The notes: generated by a model from the sequence alone, not told the origin. A stretch of 64,000 nt of DNA from Luteimonas abyssi (GCF_001482195.1 NZ_KQ759763.1:1833321-1897320), one strand, 5' to 3'. Shown: positions 8,995-17,602, counted from the first letter of the stretch. Numbers and translations are program-made.

Positions 8995-9579
8995 ATCTGC
9001 GTGTATTGCGGTTCCAACGCCGGCAGCAAGCCGGTCTACGCCGAGCGCGCGGTCGCGCTGGGTCGGCGCATCGCCCAGGACGGCTTGCGGCTGGTCTACG
9101 GTGGCGGCAACGTCGGGCTCATGGGCACGGTGGCCAACGCGGTGCTGGACGCCGGCGGCAGCGTCACCGGCGTGATTCCCCAGCAGTTGGTGGATTGGGA
9201 AGTCGCCCACCCGGGACTCACCGACCAGGTCGTCGTCGGCTCGATGCACGAGCGCAAGATGCGCATGTTCGACCTGTCCGACGCCTTCGTCGCCCTGCCC
9301 GGCGGCTTCGGCACGATGGACGAGATGTTCGAGATGCTCACTTGGCGCCAGCTCGGGATCGGCGACAAGCCTTGCGCGTTCCTGGATGTCGACGCGTTCT
9401 ACACCCCGCTGATGGGAATGATCGATCGCATGGTCGAGGAGCGCTTCCTGCATCCCGAGCAGCGCGAGGATCTCTGGCACGGCGACGACATCGACGCGAT
9501 GTTCGCGTGGATGCAGGCGTACGAGCCGGCGCAGGCGAGCAAGTGGTTGAACGAGAAGCACCGCAAGACCATGCGGTGA
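8971..9579 (+). CDS. LOG family protein, cytokinin riboside 5'-monophosphate phosphoribohydrolase type
   Basis: A 202-residue Rossmann-fold protein of the LOG/TIGR00730 family, which hydrolyses the N-glycosidic bond of nucleotide 5'-monophosphates. The N-terminus ICVYCGSNAGSKPVYAERA and the family signature PGGFGTMDEMFEMLTWRQ, carrying the catalytic Glu, are intact; RLVYGGGNVGLMG is the nucleotide loop. The start at 8971 is favoured by the GAGG spacing. The alternative start at 8986 gives the more usual N-terminus and exists because of a 15-base duplication. The bacterial role may be purine salvage or nucleotide quality control. The gene stands alone after the lpd terminator. Confidence 0.9.
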   Translation: MKSNNMKSICVYCGSNAGSKPVYAERAVALGRRIAQDGLRLVYGGGNVGLMGTVANAVLDAGGSVTGVIPQQLVDWEVAHPGLTDQVVVGSMHERKMRMFDLSDAFVALPGGFGTMDEMFEMLTWRQLGIGDKPCAFLDVDAFYTPLMGMIDRMVEERFLHPEQREDLWHGDDIDAMFAWMQAYEPAQASKWLNEKHRKTMR

Positions 9580-9690
9580 TTGCCCCGCGCGTGGCGACGC
9601 GCTTGACGCTTCCGGCGCCCGCCGCGCACGCGCACCGACACTGGGGCCGGATCATCGGCTTCGACACCCTCGAGACGACGAGTCAGCGCC

Positions 9691-10686
9691 ATGAGCATTC
9701 CCGGCACCTTCCGCGCCTTCCGCATCCACAACGACGACGCAGGCTACCGCAGCGGCCTGGAATCGATCGGGCTCGACGCCTTGTCGCCCGGCGAACTGGT
9801 GATCCAGGTCGCATACTCGTCGATCAACTACAAGGATGCGCTGGCCGGTACCGGTCGGGGCAGGATCCTGCGCCGCTTTCCGCTGGTCGGCGGCATCGAT
9901 GTGGCCGGCCACGTGGTGCAGTCGCGCGACCCGGCGTTCCGGGAGGGCGATGCGGTGCTGGTCACCGGCTGCGGCCAGAGCGAAACCCGCGACGGCGGCT
10001 ACGCGGAGTACGCCCGGCTCGAGGCCGAATGGGCGATTCCCCTGCCCCGCGGCCTCGACCTGCGCGAGAGCATGATCCTCGGCACCGCAGGCTTCACCGC
10101 CGCCCTGGCCCTGCTGCGCATGACCGAGAACCGGCAGGTACCGGCGCTCGGTCCGCTCGCGGTCACCGGTGCGAGCGGCGGCGTCGGCTCGCTGGCCATC
10201 GACATCTTCAGCAGTGCCGGTTACGCCGTGCACGCGATCAGCGGCAAGCCGGAACAGGCTGATTACCTGCGCGCGATCGGCGCAAGCGAAGTGCTCGACC
10301 GCGGCGTACTGGCGGTCGACCGTCCGATGGCATCGGCCCGCTTCGGCGGTGGCCTCGACAACGTCGGCGGTCCCATGCTGGCCGGCCTGCTCGCGCAGAC
10401 CGAGTCCTACGGCAATGTCGCCAGTGCGGGGCTGGCGGCGAGCGCCGAGCTCCCGGCGACGGTCATGCCCTTCATCATCCGCGGCGTCTCTCTGCTGGGC
10501 ATCGCGTCGGCCGGGACCGCACGCGATATCCGCGAGGAGGTCTGGACGCGCCTGGCGGGCCCGTGGAAGCCCCGCCACCTCGACCGCATCCTGACCCACG
10601 AGGCCACCCTCGACACCCTGCCCGCGGTGTTCGACCGCATGCTCGCCGGCGGCGCGCTCGGACGCACCCTCGTGCGCATCGGTTGA
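9691..10686 (+). CDS. YhdH/AcuI family quinone oxidoreductase-like protein, probable acrylyl-CoA reductase
   Basis: A 331-residue medium-chain dehydrogenase/reductase without structural zinc ligands. The family core is clear: SSINYKDALAGTGRGRI, FPLVGGIDVAGHVV, and the NADPH Rossmann turn VTGASGGVGSLAIDI. Members of the YhdH/AcuI group reduce acrylyl-CoA, a toxic electrophile, with NADPH, and length and motif order match that group. The next gene has its own promoter 45 bases downstream, so this appears to be a one-gene unit. Confidence 0.87.
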   Translation: MSIPGTFRAFRIHNDDAGYRSGLESIGLDALSPGELVIQVAYSSINYKDALAGTGRGRILRRFPLVGGIDVAGHVVQSRDPAFREGDAVLVTGCGQSETRDGGYAEYARLEAEWAIPLPRGLDLRESMILGTAGFTAALALLRMTENRQVPALGPLAVTGASGGVGSLAIDIFSSAGYAVHAISGKPEQADYLRAIGASEVLDRGVLAVDRPMASARFGGGLDNVGGPMLAGLLAQTESYGNVASAGLAASAELPATVMPFIIRGVSLLGIASAGTARDIREEVWTRLAGPWKPRHLDRILTHEATLDTLPAVFDRMLAGGALGRTLVRIG

Positions 10687-10730
10687 GCGGGCGCCCGATC
10701 GTCAGGCGACGCCGCGCACGAAACGCGCGC

Positions 10731-10758
10731 TTGCGGGGTCGCACGCCCCCGCTACAAT
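10731..10758 (+). promoter_or_regulatory. Sigma-70 promoter for the pilH-like gene
   Basis: TTGCGG (10731-10736), a 16-base spacer and TACAAT (10753-10758). Predicted transcription start is near 10765, which leaves a leader of about 22 bases containing the GGGGG ribosome-binding site. Confidence 0.7.
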
Positions 10759-10786
10759 CGTCGGTCGGAACAACCGGGGGACATTG

Positions 10787-11173
10787 ATGGCGCGCATCCT
10801 GATCGTCGACGACTCGCCGTCGCAGCTCGCGGGCATCCGGCGCATCGTCGAGAAACTCGGACACGAAGCCCTGACCGCGGAAGATGGGCAGGCCGGTGTC
10901 GACGCCGCCAGGCGCGAGCGCCCCGACCTGATCCTGATGGACGTGGTGATGCCGAATCTCAACGGCTTCCAGGCCACGCGCTCGATCACCCGTGACGCGA
11001 CCACCAAGCACATCCCGGTCGTGCTGGTCACCACCAAGGACCAGGAAACCGACCGTATCTGGGGCATGCGTCAGGGCGCGCGCGGCTATCTCACCAAGCC
11101 CTTCAGCGAAACCGAGCTTTCCGACGTGATCAGCAGCACCCTGGGCGCGGGCGACGCGCCGCCGGCAGCCTGA
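10787..11173 (+). CDS. pilH: PilH-like CheY-type response regulator
   Basis: A 128-residue stand-alone receiver domain. The acidic pocket is D8/D9 (ILIVDDSPSQ), the phosphoacceptor is D52 (LILMDVVMPN), the switch Thr is in VLVTTKDQ, and the conserved Lys is in YLTKPFSE. MPNLNGFQATR and the IWGMRQGARGYLTKPF stretch match the xanthomonad PilH regulators of type IV pilus twitching. The ATG at 10787 was chosen because a GGGGG box lies 6 bases upstream. No pil/che genes adjoin it, so the pilus link rests on similarity alone. Confidence 0.75.
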   Translation: MARILIVDDSPSQLAGIRRIVEKLGHEALTAEDGQAGVDAARRERPDLILMDVVMPNLNGFQATRSITRDATTKHIPVVLVTTKDQETDRIWGMRQGARGYLTKPFSETELSDVISSTLGAGDAPPAA

Positions 11174-11335
11174 TCGCGAAGCCGACGCCGCCACGCCCCC
11201 GGCGGGATCTACGGTCGCACCACGAACCATGGCCCGACACGGCACGCAAGCTTCCGTGGATCGCGCCATCGCAGCACGTCGGCGACGACAAACGTACGCG
11301 CTGGGAGGCCGCCACAGCCCGGCGCCCGCCTCCGG

Positions 11336-12232
11336 TCAACCCTGGCGCCAGTGTTCGCCGAACGCCGATTCGAGCGTGCGATACGCCTGCCGCTGGGCCT
11401 CGTTCTCCGGCTTCGGCGCGATCACTTCGAGCTCGACGATCTGATCGCCGGCCGGTGCGCCACGCTGGCCGGGCAGACCGCGACCGCGCAGGCGCAGCTT
11501 GCGGCCGGCGTCCGAACCTGGCGGAATCTTCAGCTCCACGTCGCCCCCCAGGGTCGGCGCATTCACCGTCGCGCCCAGTGCGGCTTCCCATGGCGCCACG
11601 GCCAGCACGTGCAACAGATTCAACCCATCGGCCTCGAAGTGCGGATGTGCCGCGTACTCGACCTCGAGCAACAGGTCGCCATGCGCGCCCTGCCCCTTCA
11701 GACGGATGACCTGCCCTGGCCGGATGCCGCGTGGCACGCTGACATCGAGCGACTTGCCGCCGACCGAAATGCGCACGCTGTCGCCGCGATACACCGTCTC
11801 CAGCGGCACCGCCAGACGCGCGCGCGTGTCGCCACGCGGCGCACCGCCCGGTGCCTGCCCCCCGAAGCCGCCACGCCGACGACCGAACATTTCCTCGAAG
11901 AAATCACTGAAACCGCCGCCCGCACCACCGCCGGCGAAGATCTCGTCGAAATCGACCCCGCCCGGGCTGCCGCCGAATCCGCCCTGCGGCGGATGAACCT
12001 CGTCGCCCGGACGATAGCCGCGTGCCCGCAACTGATCGTAGGCCGCACGCTTCTCCGGGTCCCGCAGCGCCTCGTAGGCCTCGTTGACGGCCTTGAAGCG
12101 ATCCTCGGCATCCGACTCCTTGCTGACGTCCGGATGGTACTTGCGGGCGAGGCGACGGTAGGCGGTCTTGATCTCCGCCTCGCCTGCGCCCGGCTCGACG
12201 CCCAGGGTCTCGTAGTAGTCCTTGAACTGCAT
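11336..12232 (-). CDS. cbpA: DnaJ-class co-chaperone, curved DNA-binding protein
   Basis: A 298-residue type II J-domain protein. The J domain fills residues 1-70 with the HPD signature in RKYHPDVSKE. A Gly-rich/Phe-rich linker (GGFGGSPGGVDF ... GGAGGGFSDFFEEMF) and two CTD beta domains follow, and there is no zinc-finger region, which separates CbpA from DnaJ. CbpA stimulates DnaK and in E. coli also binds curved DNA. It is convergent with the pilH-like gene and lies next to an hsp20 gene on the same strand, making a small chaperone cluster. No cbpM modulator gene is seen. Confidence 0.92.
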   Translation of the reverse strand: MQFKDYYETLGVEPGAGEAEIKTAYRRLARKYHPDVSKESDAEDRFKAVNEAYEALRDPEKRAAYDQLRARGYRPGDEVHPPQGGFGGSPGGVDFDEIFAGGGAGGGFSDFFEEMFGRRRGGFGGQAPGGAPRGDTRARLAVPLETVYRGDSVRISVGGKSLDVSVPRGIRPGQVIRLKGQGAHGDLLLEVEYAAHPHFEADGLNLLHVLAVAPWEAALGATVNAPTLGGDVELKIPPGSDAGRKLRLRGRGLPGQRGAPAGDQIVELEVIAPKPENEAQRQAYRTLESAFGEHWRQG

Positions 12233-12366
12233 GGTGCGGATTCGTGTGTCGGGGCGACAGTGTAGAGCGTGAGGGGAGAGGACGTGATCCGGAGCGGGCG
12301 CGTCGTGCCACGCGTCCGACCACGGCGGTGCCCTATCCGAAGCACTTCATCGGAAGTCCGTCGGAC

Positions 12367-12395
12367 CGGCGGTGCAGCGAACCTTCGCACCGCCG
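12367..12395. repeat. Inverted repeat in the cbpA-hsp20 gap
   Basis: The 288-base interval between cbpA and hsp20 has no gene I can support. It contains a perfect 9-base inverted repeat, CGGCGGTGC / GCACCGCCG, with an 11-base loop. Without a T-run on either side it is a weak terminator candidate for hsp20. Nothing else stands out in the gap. Confidence 0.5.
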
Positions 12396-12520
12396 TGGAA
12401 GCGCCCCGGGAATGGGGCGTTCATGCGCGGCGGGTGTACACGGCGCCGTCGAACGCTCAGCCGACAGCCCTGGCGGTTCGCTAGCCAGGCCGGCGAACCG
12501 CCCGGGTCGACCGCATGCGA

Positions 12521-13012
12521 TTACGCCTGGCCGGCGGCCGGCGTGACCGGCAGCCCCGTCTCGACCTGGATACGACGCGGCGCGCGCTCCGCACGCTTCG
12601 GAATGCTGATTTCGAGCACACCGTGCCGGCCGCTTGCGGTCACGCCTGCCGGATCGGCGCTGTCGGGCAACGCGAACCGGCGCTGGAAGGCACCGTGGCG
12701 GCGCTCGGTGCGGGACACCCGGACGCCGTCCTCAAGGGCGGGCGCTTCGCGCTCGCCGCGCAGGCTCAACATGCCGTTGTCCATCAGCACCTCGACGGAT
12801 TGCGGGTCCACGCCCGGCAGATCGGCCAGGATCACGAAGCGGCCTTCCTCCTCACGGACGTCGACGTGCGGCATCCACGACGCGACCGCTGCGTCGCGGT
12901 CGCCGGCCTGAGCCTCGCGGGCGCGGAAGATGGGACCGATGCCCTGGTACAGCGGGTGCTGCAACGCCAGGCCCCGGACGGGGAAACGCGAGAAACGGAT
13001 TGCCTGCCTCAT
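12521..13012 (-). CDS. Hsp20/alpha-crystallin small heat-shock protein
   Basis: A 163-residue small heat-shock protein. The alpha-crystallin domain spans about residues 48-140 (VDVREEEGRFVILADLPGVD, SLRGEREAPAL, and the RRFALPDSADPAG turn). The C-terminal anchor is HGVLEISIPK. Such proteins form oligomers that hold unfolding clients for DnaK. A strong AGGAG ribosome-binding site precedes the ATG by 8 bases, and a sigma-32-like -35 element lies further upstream. Confidence 0.92.
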   Translation of the reverse strand: MRQAIRFSRFPVRGLALQHPLYQGIGPIFRAREAQAGDRDAAVASWMPHVDVREEEGRFVILADLPGVDPQSVEVLMDNGMLSLRGEREAPALEDGVRVSRTERRHGAFQRRFALPDSADPAGVTASGRHGVLEISIPKRAERAPRRIQVETGLPVTPAAGQA

Positions 13013-13073
13013 GGAAATGCTCCTGAAGGGTTGGGGGGCGATCCGGCATGGGGCCGGCGCCGCGATGTCCCCG

Positions 13074-13101
13074 ATCTAGCGTCCGCCGCCGGTATTTCAA
13101 G
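13074..13101 (-). promoter_or_regulatory. Possible heat-shock (sigma-32) promoter of the hsp20 gene
   Basis: On the minus strand CTTGAAA (13101-13095) is a perfect sigma-32 -35. After 13 bases, CGCTAGAT (13081-13074) partly matches the CCCCATNT -10. The order and distance to the Hsp20 start fit, but the -10 is imperfect. Confidence 0.45.
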
Positions 13102-13167
13102 TCGTCTTCGCGTCCGTGCCACCGCAGGCGGCTAGACTGCGTTCACCCTTCCAGCAGGCCGTGTCCC

Positions 13168-13647
13168 ATGACCGTCAAAGCAGGCGATGCCATCCCCGAA
13201 GTCGTCCTCAAGTATTTCAAGGACGGTGTCCAGGCCATCGACACCCCGACCCTGTTCGAGGGCAGGAAAATGGTGCTGTTCGCGGTCCCGGGCGCCTTTA
13301 CACCGACCTGTTCGGAGCGCCATCTGCCGGGTTTCGTGGAGCAGTTCGAGACCTTCCGCTCGCGTGGCATCGGCGTCGCGTGCGTGGCCGTCAACGACCC
13401 CTTCGTGATGCACGCCTGGGGCGAGCAGCTCGGCGTACCGGATGGTCTGTGGATGCTCTCCGACGGCAACGGCGACCTCGCTCGTGCGCTCGGTCTGGAG
13501 ATGGACGCCAGCGCTTACGGTATGGGCCTGCGCGCCAAGCGCTTCGCGCTCTACGCCGACGACGGAGTGATCAGGCAGTTGTTCGTGGAGGCACCGGGCG
13601 AGTTCAAGATCTCCGGCGCCGAGCACGTGCTGGCCCATCTGGACTGA
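13168..13647 (+). CDS. Peroxiredoxin of the Prx5 (redoxin) family
   Basis: A 159-residue atypical peroxiredoxin that reduces hydrogen and organic peroxides. The active-site motif PGAFTPTCSERHLPGF carries the peroxidatic Cys at about residue 49. GVACVAVNDPFVMHAW and the C-terminal FKISGAEHVLAHL are also family features. No second conserved Cys is visible, so resolution probably uses glutathione/glutaredoxin (1-Cys type). The ATG at 13168 was chosen because the homologous N-terminus MTVKAGDAIPEV begins there. It is divergent from hsp20, in a stress-response neighbourhood. Confidence 0.9.
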   Translation: MTVKAGDAIPEVVLKYFKDGVQAIDTPTLFEGRKMVLFAVPGAFTPTCSERHLPGFVEQFETFRSRGIGVACVAVNDPFVMHAWGEQLGVPDGLWMLSDGNGDLARALGLEMDASAYGMGLRAKRFALYADDGVIRQLFVEAPGEFKISGAEHVLAHLD

Positions 13648-13801
13648 CCGGCGGCGGCCGGTCGCCGCAGGCTGAAGCGTTCATCGGTTTCACGTCCGTG
13701 GCACCGGAATTTCACGTGGGACGCGATCACCCGGGCGGAGTATCGCCGACGCGGGACGCGAAGGAGGCGACGCCCCGCATCACCTTTCACGGAGATGCGA
13801 A

Positions 13802-13969
13802 ATGAAGCCGCAGGACGACCACGACAAGAGGCAACAGCAGTCCCAACAGGCCTCTGGCCAAAACCGCGAGCCCGGCGGAGTGTCTTCGCCGGGGCAGTCC
13901 GGACAGGGCCAGCCCGGCCAGGAGCCGCAGCGCCCGGACCGGCGCAAGCACGACGACGAAGAGGAATGA
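13802..13969 (+). CDS. Small Gln/Pro/Gly-rich, charged protein of unknown function
   Basis: A 55-residue open frame (MKPQDDHDKRQQQSQQASGQ onward, ending HDDEEE) with a well-placed GGAG ribosome-binding site 7 bases before the ATG. It contains no hydrophobic core and is 40% Gln, Gly, Ser and Pro, with acidic and basic termini, so it should be intrinsically disordered. No homologue is recognised. Support for coding comes from the ribosome-binding site, an uninterrupted frame between two genes, and a strong hairpin 30 bases after the stop. It lies in the peroxiredoxin/chaperone stretch, which may hint at a stress role. Confidence 0.6.
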   Translation: MKPQDDHDKRQQQSQQASGQNREPGGVSSPGQSGQGQPGQEPQRPDRRKHDDEEE

Positions 13970-13999
13970 CGCGCCCCGACGGCGTGTCGTGACCGCGAA

Positions 14000-14028
14000 G
14001 CGAGCGCCCGGCATGTCCGGGCGCTCGC
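14000..14028. terminator. Strong hairpin between convergent genes
   Basis: A perfect 12-base-pair stem GCGAGCGCCCGG / CCGGGCGCTCGC with loop CATGT. It separates the small Gln-rich gene (plus) from the spermidine-synthase-like gene (minus). The T-tract is poor, so it may act as a bidirectional hairpin terminator or only as an mRNA stabiliser. Confidence 0.6.
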
Positions 14029-14063
14029 CGTTGTTCGCTGGTCCGTGACCGCCCGCGCCACGG

Positions 14064-14870
14064 TCATCGCGGCGGCGGGATCGCACGCTCCACGCGCTCG
14101 AGCACCGGCCCGAGTTGCGCGCTCGCCGACGCGGCCATCGCCGCCGACAGACGGCGCGCGGTGCCGCGCATCGGCCGCGACCCGCGCCACGCGAATGCCA
14201 CCCGGTTCTTCATCCGGGCCTCGTCGAGCAACAGGACGCGCTGGGCGCCGAACACACGACGCAGTCGCGCCAGGTGGGTCTCCGCGTCGGCGCAGAACAG
14301 ATTCACCGACAACGCCCCCCGCGGCGCCAGCGCCTCCCGGCAGGCGGTGTAGAACGCCTCGCTGGCCAGCATCGGCGGAATGCCGGTCTCGTCGTAACCA
14401 TCGACCAGCAGCACGTCGTATCGCCCCGGCCGCGCAGCGATGAAGCCGGCACCATCGTCCAGGATCACCTGCAGGCGCGCATCGTCCTCGGGCACGCCGA
14501 ACGCCCCGCGCAGATCGATCACCCAGGGATTGTTCTCGACCACCTCGAGTCGCACCGCCGGCAGGTGGCGATGGATGAATTTCACCTGTGAGCCGCCGCC
14601 GAGGCCGATCATCCCGACGCGCGGCGCCGGCGGCGCCCACAGCAGGGCCGCCAGCATGGTGCGCGTGTAATCGATGAGCAGCAGATCGGGGTCGTCCATC
14701 CGCATCCGGCTCTGGGTCTGGTTGCGGGTGAACTGCAGCGAGGCATACCCGCGCCCCCGGCGCACGAACGGCTTGCGCAGACGCTTGCCCTGCGCGTCCA
14801 CCGGTCCGCGCAGGCGGCGCCACACACGCGCGAACCAGCCGCCGCTCCCGTGTCCGCCCGATCCGCCCAT
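14064..14870 (-). CDS. Spermidine synthase-like SAM-fold protein
   Basis: A 268-residue protein with a Rossmann methyltransferase-type domain of the spermine/spermidine synthase superfamily. The nucleotide loop is VGMIGLGGGSQVKFIHRH, followed by VEVVENNPWVIDLRG-like topology, the LQVILDDGAGFI acidic motif and YDVLLVDGYDETGIP. The full SpeE aminopropyltransferase set (the N-terminal polyamine-binding beta-barrel and the catalytic DSTDP-type motif) is not evident, so it may be a spermidine-synthase-like protein of other function. The ATG at 14870 gives an N-terminus rich in Gly, Arg and Lys. It is divergent from the ubiM-like gene. Confidence 0.8.
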   Translation of the reverse strand: MGGSGGHGSGGWFARVWRRLRGPVDAQGKRLRKPFVRRGRGYASLQFTRNQTQSRMRMDDPDLLLIDYTRTMLAALLWAPPAPRVGMIGLGGGSQVKFIHRHLPAVRLEVVENNPWVIDLRGAFGVPEDDARLQVILDDGAGFIAARPGRYDVLLVDGYDETGIPPMLASEAFYTACREALAPRGALSVNLFCADAETHLARLRRVFGAQRVLLLDEARMKNRVAFAWRGSRPMRGTARRLSAAMAASASAQLGPVLERVERAIPPPR

Positions 14871-14960
14871 CCGCCCGCTGTCCACTGTCTGCAAAGGCGC
14901 ACAGCCTACCGCGCGCCGCCTGCTCCGTGTCCGCACGACCGCCGGCGCTACACTGACGGC

Positions 14961-16226
14961 ATGCCCAGGACCACCGCCCGCCCACGGACCGCCGATATCG
15001 CCATCGTCGGCGCCGGCCCGATCGGCCTCGCCACCGCCGTCGCGCTCGCCCGCCTGGACCTGCGGGTGATCCTCGTCGACACCCAGCCGCGCAAGGCGCT
15101 GGCCGCGCCCACGCCCGACGGCCGCGAGATCGCCCTCACCCATGCATCGGTGCGGGCCCTGCGTGCGCTCGGGATCTGGCGACACCTTCCCGCGGACGCG
15201 GCATCGCCCTTGCGCGAAGCGCACATCTTCGAGCGAGACGCATCCCGTGCCCTGCGCGTGGCTGCCGACGGCCAGGGCCACGACCGGCTCGGCAATCTGG
15301 TCTCCAACCATCTCCTGCGCGCCGCCGCATGGACGGAGGCGGTGGACCACGCGCATGTCGACGTCCACGCCGGAAGCGGTGTCCATGCCGTGCGTCCGGG
15401 CCGGGCGGCGATCGAGCTCGATCTCGTCGACGGCAGCAGCCATCGCGTCGGCTTGCTGGTGGCCGCCGACAGCCGCTTCTCGCGCACGCGGCAGATGCTC
15501 GGGATCGCCACGGACATGCACGACTTCGGGCGCCACATGCTGGTGTGCCGGATGCGTCACGAGACCGACAATGCGGCCACCGCCTGGCAATGGTTCGGCG
15601 ACGCCCAGACCCGGGCCCTGCTGCCGCTCGCTCCGCAGCTCTCGTCCGTGGTGCTCACCCTGCCCGGGCATGAAGCCGACCGCATGGCGCAGTTGGACGA
15701 CGACGCGTTCGCGCGCGAGGTCGAGCACCGTTTCCAACACCGGCTGGGCGCGATGCATCCGGTCGGCGAGCGCCATCGCTATCCGTTGGTGGCCACCTAT
15801 GCACATCGCTTCGTCGCGCCACGCGCGGCGCTGGTCGGCGATGCCGCCGTCGGGATGCACCCGGTCACCGCGCATGGCTTCAATCTCGGTCTGGCCGGGG
15901 TCGAGCGGCTGTCCGCGGCGGTCGCGCTGTCGCTGGCCAGGCACGCCGATCCCGGCGATCCCCGCGCGCTCGCCGGCTACGAGCGCCGGCATCGCCGCGG
16001 CACCCGGCCGCTGTACCTCGCCACCCGCGCGGTGGCCGGCCTCTACGGCGACGACCGTCCTGTGCTGCGACCACTGCGGCGTGCGGCCATCGAGGCCAGC
16101 ACCCGGCTCGCGCCGTTCCGCCGCGCCCTCGCCAGCGGCCTGATCGACGACGGCCCGGTGGATCCGCCGCTGGCCGAACGCCTGCGCGGCATGCGCGAAT
16201 GGCTGCATCCTGCTGCCGGCCGATGA
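14961..16226 (+). CDS. FAD-dependent ubiquinone-biosynthesis hydroxylase, UbiM type
   Basis: A 421-residue group A flavin monooxygenase. Residues 14-45 form the GxGxxG FAD site (DIAIVGAGPIGLATAVALAR). The UbiM-like stretch DGREIALTHASVRALRALG with DAASPLREAHIF follows, and the second FAD motif is ALVGDAAVGMHPVTAHGFNLGL (about 295-315). UbiH/UbiF/UbiM enzymes hydroxylate the ubiquinone ring. The segment order fits UbiM, which performs several ring hydroxylations in some proteobacteria, but UbiH or UbiF homology cannot be excluded. A TACACT -10-like box lies only 7 bases before the ATG. Confidence 0.75.
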   Translation: MPRTTARPRTADIAIVGAGPIGLATAVALARLDLRVILVDTQPRKALAAPTPDGREIALTHASVRALRALGIWRHLPADAASPLREAHIFERDASRALRVAADGQGHDRLGNLVSNHLLRAAAWTEAVDHAHVDVHAGSGVHAVRPGRAAIELDLVDGSSHRVGLLVAADSRFSRTRQMLGIATDMHDFGRHMLVCRMRHETDNAATAWQWFGDAQTRALLPLAPQLSSVVLTLPGHEADRMAQLDDDAFAREVEHRFQHRLGAMHPVGERHRYPLVATYAHRFVAPRAALVGDAAVGMHPVTAHGFNLGLAGVERLSAAVALSLARHADPGDPRALAGYERRHRRGTRPLYLATRAVAGLYGDDRPVLRPLRRAAIEASTRLAPFRRALASGLIDDGPVDPPLAERLRGMREWLHPAAGR

Positions 16227-16230
16227 CGCC

Positions 16231-17256
16231 GTGAAGTCTCACGGCGCGCGCCTGCAATGGCTGCGCTGGCCACTGGCCGCGGCGGTGCTGGTCTGCACGG
16301 CCTGGGGCGCGATGGCGCTCTGGTACCAGGGTCCGGCCACCCTCGCCGTCCGCCTGGCCGTGATGATCCTGTGGGGCGGCATCGGCCTGCTGGGGCTGGG
16401 CGCGTTCGTCGCGAAACGCTGGCGGGCCTCGCTGGTCTGGCTACTGGCGTTCGCCGTCATGCTGGGCTGGTGGGCCACGATTCGCCCGTCCCACGACCGT
16501 TCCTGGGCCGACGACGTCGCACGCCTGCTGCGTGCCGAACACGAAGGCTCGGTGGTGACGCTCCACAACGTCCGCAACTTCAGCTGGCGGACGCCCGAGG
16601 ACTACGACGTGCGCTGGGAAACTCGCGCGTACGATCTCGATCGCATCGTCAGCGCCGACCTCGTTCTCTCCTACTGGATGGGACCGGCGATCGCCCACAC
16701 CCTGGTGTCGTTCGGCTTCGACGACGGGCGTCATCTCGTGTTCTCGCTGGAGATCCGCAAGGAAGCCCACGAGCAATTTTCCGCGGTCGGCGGCTTCTTC
16801 CGCGAGTTCGAGGCCGTCCTGATCGCCGCCGACGAACGCGACATCGTGCGCACGCGCAGCAATGCGCGCGGCGAGGACGTCTACCTCTACCGGCTCAACC
16901 TCCGGCCGTCCCAGTTGCGCACCCTGTTCACGGCCTACCTGGAAGAAGGCGAGCGCCTGCGCCGCACGCCGACCTTCTACAACACGCTGACCACCAACTG
17001 CACCACCATCGTCTACGACATCGCGCGTCGCCTCGATCCCGGCCTGCCGCTGGATCCGCGCCTGCTGCTGTCCGGCTATTTCGCCGGATACGCCTACGAC
17101 CAGGGCGGTCTCGCCGAAGGCATCCCCTTCGAGACGCTGCATGCGCGCGGCTACATCAATCCCCGGGCGCGGGCCGTCGCCGACGGACCCGATTTCTCTC
17201 GCGCCATCCGCGTCGGCGTGCCCGGCACCGAGGACGACGTCACGTCGAGCCGGTGA
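16231..17256 (+). CDS. DUF4105 membrane-anchored periplasmic protein
   Basis: A 341-residue protein starting at a GTG 4 bases after the UbiM stop. Three hydrophobic helices occupy residues 1-80 (LAAAVLVCTAWGAMALWY, LAVMILWGGIGLLGLGAFVA, LVWLLAFAVMLGWWA), and a soluble domain follows. NVRNFSWRTPEDYDVRWE, HTLVSFGFDDGRHLVFSLE and the signature NTLTTNCTTIVYDIAR, with a conserved Asn-Cys, identify the DUF4105 (Lnb N-terminal periplasmic) family. The Cys/His arrangement resembles papain-like hydrolases, so a peptidase or lipase role has been proposed for the family; the function here is unknown. Confidence 0.85.
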   Translation: MKSHGARLQWLRWPLAAAVLVCTAWGAMALWYQGPATLAVRLAVMILWGGIGLLGLGAFVAKRWRASLVWLLAFAVMLGWWATIRPSHDRSWADDVARLLRAEHEGSVVTLHNVRNFSWRTPEDYDVRWETRAYDLDRIVSADLVLSYWMGPAIAHTLVSFGFDDGRHLVFSLEIRKEAHEQFSAVGGFFREFEAVLIAADERDIVRTRSNARGEDVYLYRLNLRPSQLRTLFTAYLEEGERLRRTPTFYNTLTTNCTTIVYDIARRLDPGLPLDPRLLLSGYFAGYAYDQGGLAEGIPFETLHARGYINPRARAVADGPDFSRAIRVGVPGTEDDVTSSR

Positions 17257-17346
17257 CGCATGCGATTCACCCGTGTGCAGGCACCGGGCGTGGTATCGCG
17301 CGTAACGGCCCGCGCGCGCCGCGGCCCGTCATGGGATCATGCCGAC

Positions 17347-17568
17347 ATGGACCACATCGCCTTTCCGCTCGAACCCGGCCGCGAATTCGTCGAACTCAAC
17401 CAGTTGCTCAAGCTTGTCGGGATCGTCGACAGCGGCGGCGCCGGCAAGGCCCTCGTGGCCAGCGGCGTCGTGCGGGTCGACGGCAGTATCGAAACCCGCA
17501 AGACGGCGAAGATCCGGGCAGGTCAACAGGTGCGGATCGGGACCGTCGAGATCGACGTGACGGCCTGA
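17347..17568 (+). CDS. S4-domain RNA-binding protein, YbcJ-like
   Basis: A 73-residue stand-alone S4 domain: EPGREFVELNQLLKLVGIVD, then SGGAGKALVASGVVRVDG with the S4 alpha-L turn, and TRKTAKIRAGQQVRIG. The length and sequence are those of the YbcJ family, which binds RNA and may act in ribosome or tRNA metabolism. The ATG at 17347 was chosen because the S4 fold begins directly after it. It stands alone, and a palindrome lies downstream before the next gene. Confidence 0.87.
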   Translation: MDHIAFPLEPGREFVELNQLLKLVGIVDSGGAGKALVASGVVRVDGSIETRKTAKIRAGQQVRIGTVEIDVTA

Positions 17569-17602
17569 AGACCACGCCACGCAGACCTCGCTGAACGTAC
17601 CC

